Notes: generated by a model not told the origin, from the sequence alone. A DNA stretch of 64,000 bases from Bacteroides reticulotermitis JCM 10512 (GCF_000517545.1 NZ_BAIV01000017.1:1-64000); one strand, 5' to 3'. Positions 1-9,740 are shown, counted from the first letter of the stretch. Program-made: numbers and translations.

Positions 1-687
1 TCCTTTTCGTTTTATCCGTTCCGGACGTGTCAATCCGGGCATCTATCCACAGAACATGAGTAAGCAAGAGCGAAAGCAGAAATGGAATTTCTCTGCATAT
101 AAGGAGTGGTGGACGCTCAGTGGTATGTGGCAATTGAGAAAGGCCTGTTTGTGAAACGAGATTTGCAGGGAGGACAGATGTCAAGGGATATGACGTTGTT
201 TATGGATGATGACGGAAAAGCATATCATATCTATTCTTCAGAGGACAACCTTACCTTGCAGATTGCCGAACTAACCGATGATTATCTTAATCATTCCGGA
301 AAATACATACGCATCTTTCCCGGAGGACATAATGAAGCACCGGCCATCTTTAAAAAGAACGGAGTCTATTGGATGATAACTTCCGGCTGTACGGGCTGGG
401 AGCCTAATAAAGCTCGCTTATTAACAGCTACGTCTATCTTCGGGGAATGGAAACAACTGCCCAATCCGTGTGTAGGAATAGATGCCGATAAAACCTTTGG
501 CGGACAAAGTACATACATTTTACCGATACAAGGTACGGATAGTTTGTATATCTTTATGGCGGATATGTGGCGCCCGGAGAGTTTGAAAGATTCTCGTTAT
601 ATGTGGTTACCTATTCAATTTGACGAGAATGATATACCTTTTATTGAATGGAAAGATAGGTGGAATACTGAGCTTGAACGTATATAA
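1..687 (+). CDS. GH43 (subfamily 24-like) exo-beta-galactosidase, C-terminal part, frameshifted
   Basis: The 5' end lies outside the window. The visible part is the C-terminal half of a five-bladed GH43 propeller. It matches the downstream gene at 1979-3031 motif by motif: MSRDMTLFMDDDGKAYH here against MSRDQTVFVDDDGRAYQ, then EAPAIFKKNGVYW, SGCTGWEPN and DADKTFGGQSTY. The reading frame changes near position 116; one extra C (acgcctcag instead of acgctcag) joins the frames as EWWTPQWYVA, so this is probably a sequencing deletion. In B. thetaiotaomicron the equivalent pair of GH43_24 enzymes (BT3683/BT3685) act as exo-beta-1,3-galactosidases on arabinogalactan protein. The exact subfamily is inferred from context. 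Confidence 0.8.
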
Positions 688-711
688 TAAAGGAAATATA
701 AAATTAGAATC

Positions 712-1965
712 ATGAATTTGAATAGACTGTATATTGGTATATTGATTGCCGTATTATTACTGCCATCAATGGATTTGTCGGCAAAGAAGAAACCGGTAAA
801 AGAACCGACTGAACGTGAATTGTGGACGGGAGTGCTGTATCAGATGGCTGCACCGGTACTTAGTAATATGAGTGAAGGCAAACTTCAACAAAATATGTTG
901 GTAGAACTTAGCCCGACTTGGGACGGACGAAATAAAAAAGTCACTTATATGGAGTGCTTCGGACGGTTGATGGCAGGTCTGGCTCCCTGGATATCTCTAC
1001 CGGATGATGATACTGCGGAAGGTGTACAACGGAAACAAGTACGTGAATGGGCCTTGAAAAGTTATGCACAGGCTGTTGATCCGGAAAGTCCGGACTATTT
1101 ATTGTGGCGCAAAGAAGGGCAAACACTGGTCGATGCGGCCTATATTGCAGAGAGCTTTTTGAGAGGATATGATGCACTTTGGTTGCCGTTGGATGATCTG
1201 ACTAAGAAACGCTATATTGAAGAGTTCACGCAACTCCGTCGTGTAGATCCTCCCTATACCAATTGGTTGTTATTCTCGGCGATGGTAGAATCTTTTCTAC
1301 GCAAGACAGGAGCTCCTAGTGATACCTATCGCATCGCATCGGCTTTGCGAAAAGTAGAAGAGTGGTATGTCGGCGATGGCTGGTACTCAGACGGACCGGG
1401 ATTTGCTTTCGATTATTACAATAGCTTTGTATTGCACCCGATGTATATGGAGCCTTTGGAGATCATGACTCAAGGAGGTAAGAATAAGGTCTGGAATATG
1501 TCGGAGTGTAATTACGGCCGTGCTTTGAAACGGATGCAGCGTTTTGGAATGATCTTGGAACGTTTTATCTCGCCCGAAGGTACACTTCCTGTCTTTGGAC
1601 GTTCCATTACGTATCGAACAGGTACCTTACAGCCTTTAGCTATGTTGGCTTGGCGCGAATGGTTACCCAAAGAATTACCGAATGGACAGGTGCGTGCAGC
1701 TATGACTGCTGTAATCAAGCGCATGTTCGGCGATAACCGTAATTTCAATGAGAAGGGTTTTCTTACATTAGGATTTAACGGCAAACAACCGAATATATCC
1801 GATTGGTACACGAATAATGGAAGCCTTTATATGGCCTCACTGGCTTTCCTACCTTTGGGACTCCCGGCAGATCATCCATTTTGGACAGACCCTGCACAGT
1901 CTTGGACTTCGAAAAAGGCTTGGGAAGGCGAGGACTTTCCCAAAGATCATGCGTATTATGAATAA
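712..1965 (+). CDS. DUF2264 family protein of arabinogalactan utilisation locus
   Basis: A 417-residue secreted protein. Residues 1-24 form a signal peptide (basic start, hydrophobic ILIAVLLLPS core). The body has the features of DUF2264, an alpha/alpha-toroid type family: NWLLFSAMVESFLRK, YSDGPGFAFDYYNSFV and ERFISPEGTLPVFGRS. It lies 24 bp after one GH43 gene and 13 bp before another, so it is almost certainly cotranscribed with them. Some proteins of this type in arabinogalactan loci act on glucuronic acid (CAZy GH154 is a possible family), but I cannot assign an activity from sequence alone. The call rests on the family fold and on context. Confidence 0.75.
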   Translation: MNLNRLYIGILIAVLLLPSMDLSAKKKPVKEPTERELWTGVLYQMAAPVLSNMSEGKLQQNMLVELSPTWDGRNKKVTYMECFGRLMAGLAPWISLPDDDTAEGVQRKQVREWALKSYAQAVDPESPDYLLWRKEGQTLVDAAYIAESFLRGYDALWLPLDDLTKKRYIEEFTQLRRVDPPYTNWLLFSAMVESFLRKTGAPSDTYRIASALRKVEEWYVGDGWYSDGPGFAFDYYNSFVLHPMYMEPLEIMTQGGKNKVWNMSECNYGRALKRMQRFGMILERFISPEGTLPVFGRSITYRTGTLQPLAMLAWREWLPKELPNGQVRAAMTAVIKRMFGDNRNFNEKGFLTLGFNGKQPNISDWYTNNGSLYMASLAFLPLGLPADHPFWTDPAQSWTSKKAWEGEDFPKDHAYYE

Positions 1966-1978
1966 CATTAGATAATAG

Positions 1979-3031
1979 ATGGAAATGATGAAGTATGTGA
2001 ATAAACTGCTGTTGGTAGCAGTCGTTTGTGTGGGACTCTTCCCGGCACAGCAGCTTAGTGCTCAGAAGAATAAAAGTTTTATTCCCGGAGAAGTGTGGCG
2101 TGATACGGATGGCAATCTCATCAATGCGCACGGTGGAGGATTGCTCTATCACAAGGGAACCTATTATTGGTATGGAGAGTATAAAAAAGGGCAGACGATC
2201 TTACCGGATTGGGCAACCTGGGAATGCTATCGTACCGATGTAACCGGTGTTGGCTGTTATTCTTCCAAAGATCTATTGAACTGGAAGTTTGAAGGCATCG
2301 TGCTTCCGGCTGTCAAGGATGATCCAGAGCATGATTTGCATACGTCTAAAGTATTGGAGCGTCCCAAAGTTGTTTATAATAAGAAGACCGGGAAGTTTGT
2401 GATGTGGGCACATGTAGAGAGTGCCGATTACAGCAAAGCTTGTGCAGGAGTCGCTGTTTCGGATACACCGAACGGAGAGTTTACCTATTTAGGTAGTTTT
2501 CGCCCGAACGATGCTATGAGCCGGGACCAGACCGTATTTGTCGATGATGATGGCAGAGCTTACCAGTTTTATTCTTCCGAGAATAATGCGACTATGTATA
2601 TCAGCCTGCTGACAGACGATTACCTCAAACCGAGCGGACGTTTTACGCGTAACTTTATCAAAGAGTCTCGGGAAGCTCCTGCTGTTTTTAAGCATGAAGG
2701 TAAATACTATATGTTGAGTTCAGGTTGCTCGGGATGGGATCCCAATATTGCTGAGATTGCTGTTGCCGATTCTATTATGGGTACTTGGAAAACCATCGGT
2801 AACCCTTGTACAGGCCCCGATGCAGATAAAACATTCTATGCACAGAGTACGTATGTGCAGCCTGTGATGGGAAAGAAAGGTGCATACATTGCTCTATTTG
2901 ACCGTTGGAAAAAGAAAGATATGGAAGATTCGCGGTATGTGTGGCTTCCGCTATTCATAGAGAAAGGCGAGATCACGATTCCATGGCATGCTAAATGGGA
3001 TATGAGTGTTTTTGATAAAAAGAAAAAATAA
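1979..3031 (+). CDS. GH43 (subfamily 24-like) exo-beta-1,3-galactosidase
   Basis: A complete GH43 enzyme of 350 residues with a signal peptide (hydrophobic LLLVAVVCVGLF, cleavage probably after LSA). Propeller motifs in order: NAHGGGLLYHKGTYYWYGE near residue 50, ERPKVVYNKKTGKFVMW near 130, MSRDQTVFVDDDGRAYQ near 180, EAPAVFKHEGKYYMLSSGCSGWDP near 230 and DADKTFYAQSTYV near 280. It is the intact paralogue of the truncated gene at the window start. The family role in Bacteroides arabinogalactan loci is removal of beta-1,3-linked galactose from the backbone. Translation may start at the first ATG (1979) or at a second in-frame ATG a few codons later. The stop lies 3 bp before the next gene. Confidence 0.85.
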   Translation: MEMMKYVNKLLLVAVVCVGLFPAQQLSAQKNKSFIPGEVWRDTDGNLINAHGGGLLYHKGTYYWYGEYKKGQTILPDWATWECYRTDVTGVGCYSSKDLLNWKFEGIVLPAVKDDPEHDLHTSKVLERPKVVYNKKTGKFVMWAHVESADYSKACAGVAVSDTPNGEFTYLGSFRPNDAMSRDQTVFVDDDGRAYQFYSSENNATMYISLLTDDYLKPSGRFTRNFIKESREAPAVFKHEGKYYMLSSGCSGWDPNIAEIAVADSIMGTWKTIGNPCTGPDADKTFYAQSTYVQPVMGKKGAYIALFDRWKKKDMEDSRYVWLPLFIEKGEITIPWHAKWDMSVFDKKKK

Positions 3032-3034
3032 AAG

Positions 3035-4327
3035 ATGAGACATCTGCTGCTATCAATCTTTGGGCTGGCGTTTTTCACCCTCACCTGCTTCTCTCAACAG
3101 TTGGTTGAAGTAGGGAAGGGATATAGCCGTACCTCTGTGAATACTACGATATTCCGTAATAATTCATTGGTCACACATGGCAATGAACAGTATATTAGCT
3201 ATTACGATTCCGATGGTTATTTGACTTTAGGCAAGCGTCAGCTAGGAGAAGAACAATGGCAGTTGCGTCGCTCACAATATAAAGGTAACGTAAAAGATGC
3301 GCATAATGTAATTAGCATGATGGTTGATGGAGAAGGCTATGTGCATATCTCTTTCGATCATCATGGACATCCACTGAACTATTGTCGCAGTGTTGCCCCC
3401 GGCTCCTTGGAGTTGGGAGATAAAATGCCGATGACCGGGAATGACGAAGGGAATGTTACTTATCCGGAATTCTACTCTTTGGCAGGCGGTGATCTTTTGT
3501 TTGTCTATCGCTCCGGATCCTCCGGCCGCGGAAACCTGGTGATGAACCGTTACTCACTTAAAGAGCACACTTGGACACGCGTACAAGATATTTTGATTGA
3601 CGGCGAGAATGAGCGTAATGCATATTGGCAGCTTTATGTCGACGAACGCGGGACTATTCACCTATCGTGGGTGTGGCGGGAAAGTTGGTTGGTAGAGACT
3701 AACCATGATCTTTGTTATGCCCGTTCTTATGATAATGGTGTGACCTGGTATAAGACGAATGGCGATCAATATGAACTCCCAATTAAGATGTCGAATGCGG
3801 AATACGCTTGCCGCATTCCGCAAAACTCGGAGCTGATCAACCAGACCAGTATGAGTGCAGATGCAAAAGGAAATCCGTATATCGCCACTTATTGGCGGGA
3901 CCTGGATAGCGAGATACCTCAATATCGCATGATTTGGCATGATGGTAAAAAGTGGCATCAATATCAGGTCTCTGATCGAAAGACACCCTTTACGTTAAAA
4001 GGCGGTGGTACAAAAATGATTCCGATTGCTCGCCCACGTATTGTGGTTGATGGGAAGAAAGTGTACTATATCTTTAGAGATGCGGAACTAGGCAGTCGTG
4101 TTTCTATGGCATATACCCGGAATGTAGGTAAAGGGAAATGGGCAGTAGCGGACTTGACAAACTTTTCGGTAGATGCCTGGGAACCTTCGCATGATACGGA
4201 GTTGTGGAAGCAGCAACGGAAATTGCATCTCTTTGTGCAGCATACTTCCCAAGGAGACGGTGAACGTACGGTGGAGGTGGAACCACAAATGGTTTATGTG
4301 GTCGAAGTCGATTTAAGTATTAAGTAA
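3035..4327 (+). CDS. GH145-type alpha-L-rhamnosidase (BNR_4 propeller)
   Basis: A secreted seven-bladed propeller of 430 residues with a signal peptide ending near CFSQ (residue 20). The sequence from VGKGYSRTSVNTTIF onward and the ISFDHHGHPLNYCRS segment (about residue 110) match the BT3686/GH145 and PL27 group. In GH145 a single histidine, His48 of BT3686, is the reported catalytic residue, and homologues lacking it are inactive as glycosidases. Counting from the first Met, residue 48 here is His (VTHGNEQ), which favours an active rhamnosidase removing Rha-alpha-1,4-GlcA caps from arabinogalactan protein. A lyase activity (PL27) at the other face cannot be excluded. The gene sits in a tight run with GH43 and GH105. 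Confidence 0.85.
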   Translation: MRHLLLSIFGLAFFTLTCFSQQLVEVGKGYSRTSVNTTIFRNNSLVTHGNEQYISYYDSDGYLTLGKRQLGEEQWQLRRSQYKGNVKDAHNVISMMVDGEGYVHISFDHHGHPLNYCRSVAPGSLELGDKMPMTGNDEGNVTYPEFYSLAGGDLLFVYRSGSSGRGNLVMNRYSLKEHTWTRVQDILIDGENERNAYWQLYVDERGTIHLSWVWRESWLVETNHDLCYARSYDNGVTWYKTNGDQYELPIKMSNAEYACRIPQNSELINQTSMSADAKGNPYIATYWRDLDSEIPQYRMIWHDGKKWHQYQVSDRKTPFTLKGGGTKMIPIARPRIVVDGKKVYYIFRDAELGSRVSMAYTRNVGKGKWAVADLTNFSVDAWEPSHDTELWKQQRKLHLFVQHTSQGDGERTVEVEPQMVYVVEVDLSIK

Positions 4328-4343
4328 ATAATAGTAGAACCTG

Positions 4344-5476
4344 ATGAAGAAGATTTATATATTTCTTTCTTTGGCCCTGTTTTGGGGACATACCGTTCTT
4401 GCGGGTTGTGTGGAGAGCGAAGCCCGTTCTTCGAAAGCAGTGATTGAGATTATCCACAAAGTGAATAACTATTGGCAAACCACTCACCCTAAGCATGGAC
4501 GTGCTTTCTGGGATAACGCAGCTTATCACACGGGCAATATGGAGGCCTATTTCTTAACAGGCAAGCCGGAATACCTGCAATTCTCTAAAGACTGGGCCGT
4601 GCATAACGAGTGGAAAGGTGCCAAGTCGGATAATAAGGCGAATTGGAAATACGGCTATGGAGAGAGTGACGATTATGTACTCTTTGGCGATTATCAGATT
4701 TGTTTTCAGGTCTATGCCGATTTATATAATCTGGAGCCGGATGCGTATAAGATTGCCCGGGCCCGTGAAGTGATGGAATATCAGATGAGCACCCCTGAAC
4801 GTGATTATTGGTGGTGGCTGATGGCTTGTATATGGTGATGCCGGTAATGACTAAACTGTATAACATTACTAAGAATCCGCTTTATCTGGAGAAGTTGCAC
4901 GAATACCTGGAATACGCTGACAGCATTATGTATGATGATGAGGCCGGACTCTATTATCGGGACGGGAAGTACGTATACCCTAAGCATAAAAGTGCGAATG
5001 GAAAGAAGGACTTCTGGGCGCGTGGTGACGGCTGGGTACTGGCCGGGCTAGCCAAAGTCTTGAAGGATCTTCCCAAAGAAGATAAGTACCGTCAGCATTA
5101 CATCGAACGTTTTCGTAGGTTGGCCGAATCAGTAGCCGCCTGTCAGCAACCGGAAGGATATTGGACGCGCAGTATGCTTGATCCTACACATGCTCCGGGG
5201 CCGGAAACCAGTGGAACCGCATTCTTTACCTATGGTTTGCAGTGGGGAATCAACAATGGTTTTCTGGATTCTAAACGCTACCAACCGGTTGTGGAAAAAG
5301 CATGGAAGTATTTATCTAAAGTAGCTTTACAGCCTGACGGTAAAGTAGGCTATGTACAGCCTATCGGTGAGAAAGCCATACCCGGACAAGTTGTCGACGC
5401 GAATTCTACATCTAACTTCGGTGTGGGAGCTTTTCTCTTGGCAGCCTGTGAGCGGGTACGTTATCTGAATAACTAA
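4344..5476 (+). CDS. GH105 unsaturated rhamnogalacturonyl/glucuronyl hydrolase, frameshifted
   Basis: An alpha/alpha-barrel hydrolase of about 377 residues. A signal peptide with a possible lipobox (VLAGC, residues 18-22) suggests a lipoprotein. The frame breaks near 4817; adding one G gives DYWWWADGLYMVMPVM, the GH105 catalytic motif with its acidic residue, and restores one frame to the stop at 5476. Further family motifs are KKDFWARGDGWVLAGL near residue 220 and PETSGTAFFTYGLQWG near 290. GH105 removes unsaturated uronic acid from lyase products, here probably from glucuronate-containing arabinogalactan side chains. It is the last gene of the locus; its final bases overlap the opposing gene by 4 bp. 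Confidence 0.85.
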
Positions 5477-6486
5477 TTCAACATCAAACTCATATAAGGA
5501 TTTAGCCGTTCAAAAACTTTGGCGGTTAAATCACTTATGTTCATTTGTACGTGAGCACCTGGAAGGCGTTGGTCGCTGAACATGCATCGTCCGCCATATA
5601 GATAATAATATCCACTGTTACCAGTCAACTGTTTATCCGTGAGTTCCAACTGCATTTTCTCTTCGGGAAAAGCGGAAGCATACAACGTCAGTACCTCTTT
5701 GGCATTAATGATACGAGCCATACCCAGCCGATGTAACTCTTGTGTGTTATCATCGGGAGGAAGGAGCTGCGTTATATGATTACACCCGGTATGCTTTTTA
5801 ATGTGGTGCAACAAACAATGCTCAATATCTTTATTGTCTGCAATAAACTCATTGATAATAAGCTTTTTCCCTCTCTTATATGCAATGGCTACCCCGTCCA
5901 CGCTGCCATCTTGCCTAGCCGTAAACAGATATCCACCGCTAATTGGCAGATCGGCCATGATTACTTGAAAATCCGCTTGCGTATGCTGGATGCAATAAGG
6001 GCGTTTGGCCAGTTGTGCGTTTAGATACTGATAAACATCTTCTTCGTATTCAGTAATGGTATCAACCGAAACCTCTTTGGAAGGAATGAAGTCGGGAATT
6101 GTGCTTTCTTTGATTGCATGGCGAAAAACCGGAGCATATCCCATCCGTGCATAATAGTCGAACAACCAAGGTTCGGCAGGTATCAACGTACTGAAATATA
6201 TCCGGTGCCGAAACATGCGAGTGAAAGCCTGTGAAAGAAGTTCGCGCATGATGCCGTTTCCCCTGAATTCCGGATGCGTACAAGCCCCCGAAATGTAAGA
6301 GGTGTGTACCGTATGCCCACAGAAGGTCATAGGGTATGGAAGCATCTGAAGGGCGGAAACTACTTCCTCACCACTCCGTATAGCAATATTTACCTCATTG
6401 TTATAGCGTAAGCGGAAATACATGTCGATGAATTCCTCGCTATCGTTAAAACAGAGCTTCCATAATGCTTTTACTTCTTCTTTCAT
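5473..6486 (-). CDS. GNAT family N-acetyltransferase, two-domain
   Basis: A 337-residue cytoplasmic protein. Residues 20-130 form a GNAT domain with an acetyl-CoA loop of the R/Q-x-x-G-x-G/A type (HPEFRGNGIMREL), preceded by SYISGACTHPEFRG and followed by FDYYARMGY. The C-terminal half resembles the second GNAT-like and sterol-carrier region of the Eis/YkwB group, but no residue identifies the substrate. It lies 21 bp before, and in the same direction as, the start of its neighbour at 6508-7414 (which is upstream on the minus strand), suggesting one transcript. Its end overlaps the GH105 stop. Substrate unknown. Confidence 0.8.
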   Translation of the reverse strand: MKEEVKALWKLCFNDSEEFIDMYFRLRYNNEVNIAIRSGEEVVSALQMLPYPMTFCGHTVHTSYISGACTHPEFRGNGIMRELLSQAFTRMFRHRIYFSTLIPAEPWLFDYYARMGYAPVFRHAIKESTIPDFIPSKEVSVDTITEYEEDVYQYLNAQLAKRPYCIQHTQADFQVIMADLPISGGYLFTARQDGSVDGVAIAYKRGKKLIINEFIADNKDIEHCLLHHIKKHTGCNHITQLLPPDDNTQELHRLGMARIINAKEVLTLYASAFPEEKMQLELTDKQLTGNSGYYYLYGGRCMFSDQRLPGAHVQMNISDLTAKVFERLNPYMSLMLN

Positions 6487-6507
6487 AGTTCGTTGCAGAT
6501 TACCATT

Positions 6508-7414
6508 TTACCATTTCCATTGGACAGGTTTGTAGCATGCCATATATTTCTCTAGAATAATTGTGGGTTGGTAAGATAGTTTGGCTTTACGAAGTCCTTC
6601 AATCCCAAGATCTTCTTCCCGATTGATATACGTATATTGTTCCGGAATACGGCTGGAAAATTCGTAGTTGATCATAGCGTATGCACCATCGATGGAAGTA
6701 TCAGCCTTCTCTACATGTACACCGAAAGTGTCCTTGTTGATAGGCATTCCAAAGGTGAAAGCTACGATTTTGCCATCCACATGTAAAATGCCTCCGGTCA
6801 ATCCCAATGCTTCAAAATTGTGCAAGGCATAAATCAATGCACGACGTTCGTTACCGGTACCCTCTTGTTGGTCGCAGTTGTTTACTTTACACCACTCAGC
6901 CTCCAGTTCCATACACTCTTTGATACGGTCGGGCGTAATGGGCGTGTACTCATAATTAGGGTAAGAGTTGCGAAAACGATTAATATGATTCCGTTTAGCT
7001 TGGAATTTCTTTCCTTTCAGCGTAGCGAGGTCACTACGCAGATATATATAATCGGCATAGTCACGGTCGGCAGTAAATTGAAACTGTTCCGGCATGGTGT
7101 CTTCCAGTTCATTCCGCATTCCTGTGCATACTCCCAATATACAAAACGGCTGATTCTCCTCAGTCGCATCGTTGATGAGCTTTTGTAACACATCTTTCGG
7201 ATTACCTGTACCCACAGGCATCATATAGCTAATTTATCTTCAGCCAGAACTTGAAAACCAGGAAATTATCTACAATCGCGAACTTCGTGTTATAGAGAAA
7301 TCGCCAACTACATAAGTTTGAAAAAGAAAGATCACAATTCCGGCGGGAACTGTTCATTGTATAAGAGGTTATTAAGTCTTTATCTGCTAAAGTGATGTCT
7401 TTAAAATCAATCAT
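6508..7414 (-). CDS. DUF2156 / phosphatidylglycerol lysyltransferase C-terminal domain protein, frameshifted
   Basis: About 302 residues, a stand-alone version of the lysylphosphatidylglycerol synthetase C-terminal fold (paired GNAT domains) without the membrane flippase part. N-terminal start MIDFKDITLADKDLI. Later motifs: KGKKFQAKRNHINRFRNSYP near residue 145, GGILHVDGKIVAFTFG near 225, YTYINREEDLGIEGLRKAK near 275. The frame changes between 7226 and 7245. Adding one G and one T gives FWAEDKLAYMMPVG, which fits the family better than either broken end, so two single-base deletions are likely. Biological substrate is unknown for the short bacterial forms; aminoacyl transfer is a family-based guess. 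Confidence 0.75.
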
Positions 7415-7472
7415 GAAATGTTTATTACGTTTAACTATTAACTATATAACGCTGTAGACCGCTATTTTGTTG

Positions 7473-8168
7473 CTATAGCATGCCTAATAGTCGCAGAATA
7501 GTGGGAGTTAGCAAGGCGGTGAGTATCCCGTTTAGTGTTAGCCCCAGACTGGCATAAGCACCATACTTACTGCTGATATCCATGGCGGTAGAAGTACCTA
7601 CGGCGTGAGCAGCCGTACCCATGGATAAGCCTTGCGCAATAGGACTCCCCACCCGCATTATTTTCATGGTTTTAAAACCACAAACAGCACCTAGTAAACC
7701 TACGCAAACCACTACAGCAGCCGTGAGTGAGGGGATTCCCCCGATGGACTTTGTTACTTCCATCGCTATCGGGGTGGTGACCGATTTCGACGCAAGTGAA
7801 AGGATTACTTCTTGCGAAGCTCCCAACAGTTTCGCTATTAGAACAACAGCGATAACTCCCACAACACAACCAGCTAACTGGGACAGTAAGATTGGTAGCA
7901 GTTGCTTCTTGATGGTCTCCAGTTGTAAGTAGAGGGGGACTCCCAACGCAACTACTGCCGGTTTAAGCCAAAACTCAATGAGGTGTCCTCCTTCATTGTA
8001 TGTCTCATACGAGATGTTAGTTGTCTTTAAGAAAACAATGAGTATAGCTATGGTGAGTAGTATGGGGTTGAGTAAAACCAGCCCGGTTTTTTTCTGTAAT
8101 AACTTAGCGAGGAAGAAGATCCCGAAGGTGATGGCCAGCAGGAAGAATTCATTTTCAAAGAAACTCAT
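7473..8168 (-). CDS. lrgB: LrgB family membrane protein
   Basis: A 231-residue integral membrane protein with about six hydrophobic segments and the LrgB signature region around VTTPIAMEVTKSIGGIPSL and MGTAAHAVGTSTAMD. LrgB partners with LrgA. The pair was first described as regulating murein hydrolase activity and is now also known as a pyruvate (and possibly acetate-linked) transporter in other bacteria. The start overlaps the lrgA stop by 4 bp, so translation is coupled. The operon is divergent from pta-ackA, which fits a role in overflow metabolism. Confidence 0.9.
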   Translation of the reverse strand: MSFFENEFFLLAITFGIFFLAKLLQKKTGLVLLNPILLTIAILIVFLKTTNISYETYNEGGHLIEFWLKPAVVALGVPLYLQLETIKKQLLPILLSQLAGCVVGVIAVVLIAKLLGASQEVILSLASKSVTTPIAMEVTKSIGGIPSLTAAVVVCVGLLGAVCGFKTMKIMRVGSPIAQGLSMGTAAHAVGTSTAMDISSKYGAYASLGLTLNGILTALLTPTILRLLGML

Positions 8169-8503
8169 CTGATTTTACGTGTTAATTGGTGAACCCATCC
8201 GGTGACAGCAAGGACTAAGATGGTACTTACTAAAGTGGCAATTACAATCGGCCAAAATTGAGCGGCAATAATATCAAAATAAAGCATTAATGCCACTCCG
8301 GGAGGAACAAAGAAGAAACTGAGATTAGCCACTAGAAAGTCGGACATCCCCTGAACCCATTGCAGTTTAATCCATCCCAATTTTAGAAACAAGGTGAGAA
8401 ACAGCATTCCGATAATGCTGGACGGGAGCTTTACGCCCGTGAGATAGACAAGAAGTTCACCTAAAGCCAAACAGCCAAATAAAATGGCGCACTGACGTAT
8501 CAT
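8165..8503 (-). CDS. lrgA: LrgA/CidA family holin-like membrane protein
   Basis: A 112-residue protein with four hydrophobic helices. The motifs KLPSSIIGMLFLTLFLK and FLVANLSFFFVPPGVALM are typical of CidA/LrgA. It is the first gene of a two-gene operon with lrgB (4-bp overlap). A promoter-like TACCTTTGC lies 31-39 bp upstream of the start on the minus strand. Location next to the acetate pathway genes supports a pyruvate/acetate-related transport function, but this is inference. Confidence 0.9.
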   Translation of the reverse strand: MIRQCAILFGCLALGELLVYLTGVKLPSSIIGMLFLTLFLKLGWIKLQWVQGMSDFLVANLSFFFVPPGVALMLYFDIIAAQFWPIVIATLVSTILVLAVTGWVHQLTRKIR

Positions 8504-8533
8504 AACTATTACCTGTTGAATATTGAAAACCGT

Positions 8534-8542
8534 GCAAAGGTA
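8534..8542 (-). promoter_or_regulatory. Bacteroides -7 promoter element for lrgAB
   Basis: Reading the minus strand, TACCTTTGC matches the Bacteroides -7 consensus TAnnTTTGC and sits just upstream of lrgA. Confidence 0.6.
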
Positions 8543-8635
8543 TGAAAAATAGGAATAACGTGTTAAATATTATAATATTTTAGAATAGGAAGCGAAAATA
8601 AGGCGAAATTGTAATGTGTATGTTGCAAAATTGAG

Positions 8636-8644
8636 TACTTTTGC
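8636..8644 (+). promoter_or_regulatory. Bacteroides -7 promoter element for pta-ackA
   Basis: TACTTTTGC matches the -7 consensus. It lies 50 bp before the pta ATG, so a leader of about 45 nt is expected. It is divergent from the lrgAB promoter about 100 bp away. Confidence 0.6.
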
Positions 8645-8694
8645 ACTGCAATTGATGCATACTACCAGAGTTTATATACATACATTATATTTCT

Positions 8695-9714
8695 ATGCTT
8701 AATTTAATCAACCAGATTGTAGAGCGGGCAAAAGCTAACCGCCAACGCATTGTTCTTCCTGAAGGAACAGAGGAACGTACATTAAAAGCTGCCAATCAGA
8801 TTTTGACAGACGAAGTTGCCGATTTAATTCTGCTGGGTAAACCGGACGAAATAAACGAACTTGCTGTGAAGTGGGGATTGGGTAATATTGGTAAGGCTAC
8901 GATAATCGATCCGGAGGATTCTCCGAAACACGAAGCGTATGCACAATTGCTGTGCGAACTTCGTAAGAAGAAGGGGATGACTATCGAAGAAGCTCGTAAG
9001 CTTACTAATGATCCTTTGTTTTTTGGTTGTTTGATGATTAAAAGCGGTGATGCCGACGGTCAGTTGGCAGGTGCTCGCAACACGACCGGTAACGTGCTTC
9101 GACCGGCGTTGCAAATCATTAAAACAGCTCCCGGTATTACCTGTGTATCAGGTGCAATGCTGTTGTTAACCCATGCTCCCGAATGTGGAGATCACGGTGT
9201 TTTGGTAATGGGTGACGTAGCAGTTACTCCGGTTCCGGATGCGAATCAATTAGCTCAGATTGCAATTTGTACGGCAAAGACAGCTAAGGCGGTTGCAGGT
9301 ATTGAGGTGCCCAAAGTGGCGATGCTAAGTTTCTCTACGAAAGGTTCGGCTTCACATGAAGTTGTTGACAAGGTAGTAGAAGCGACTAAAATAGCGAAAG
9401 AAATGGATCCTTCCTTAAACTTGGATGGTGAAATGCAAGCGGATGCCGCTCTAGTACCGGAAGTTGGTACAAGCAAAGCACCGGGTTCAAGTGTAGCAGG
9501 ATATGCCAATGTGTTGGTTGTTCCGAGCCTTGAAGTTGGTAACATCTCTTATAAGTTGGTGCAACGTCTGGGACATGCGGATGCAGTTGGACCAATCTTG
9601 CAAGGAATCGCTCGTCCGGTGAATGACCTTTCACGTGGTTGCTCTATTGAAGATGTATACCGTATGATAGCCATTACTGCGAATCAAGCTATTGCAGCGA
9701 AGTCTGCCCAATAA
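8695..9714 (+). CDS. pta: phosphate acetyltransferase
   Basis: 339 residues, the usual length of the short (class I) Pta without the N-terminal DRTGG/CobB-like regions. It converts acetyl-CoA and phosphate to acetyl phosphate. Family motifs: RIVLPEGTEERTLKAA near residue 18, GQLAGARNTTGNVLRPALQ near 120, VLVMGDVAVTPVPDANQLAQIA near 170, and a C-terminal VPSLEVGNISYKLVQRLG. It stands 26 bp ahead of ackA, forming the classic acetate-producing, ATP-yielding pair. Confidence 0.97.
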   Translation: MLNLINQIVERAKANRQRIVLPEGTEERTLKAANQILTDEVADLILLGKPDEINELAVKWGLGNIGKATIIDPEDSPKHEAYAQLLCELRKKKGMTIEEARKLTNDPLFFGCLMIKSGDADGQLAGARNTTGNVLRPALQIIKTAPGITCVSGAMLLLTHAPECGDHGVLVMGDVAVTPVPDANQLAQIAICTAKTAKAVAGIEVPKVAMLSFSTKGSASHEVVDKVVEATKIAKEMDPSLNLDGEMQADAALVPEVGTSKAPGSSVAGYANVLVVPSLEVGNISYKLVQRLGHADAVGPILQGIARPVNDLSRGCSIEDVYRMIAITANQAIAAKSAQ

Positions 9715-9740
9715 ATATTAATCATATAATTGTTGAAAAA

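Noticed and set aside
5473-6486. GNAT gene as a member of the arabinogalactan locus
   Set aside because: It is on the opposite strand, convergent with GH105, and belongs with the downstream DUF2156 gene.
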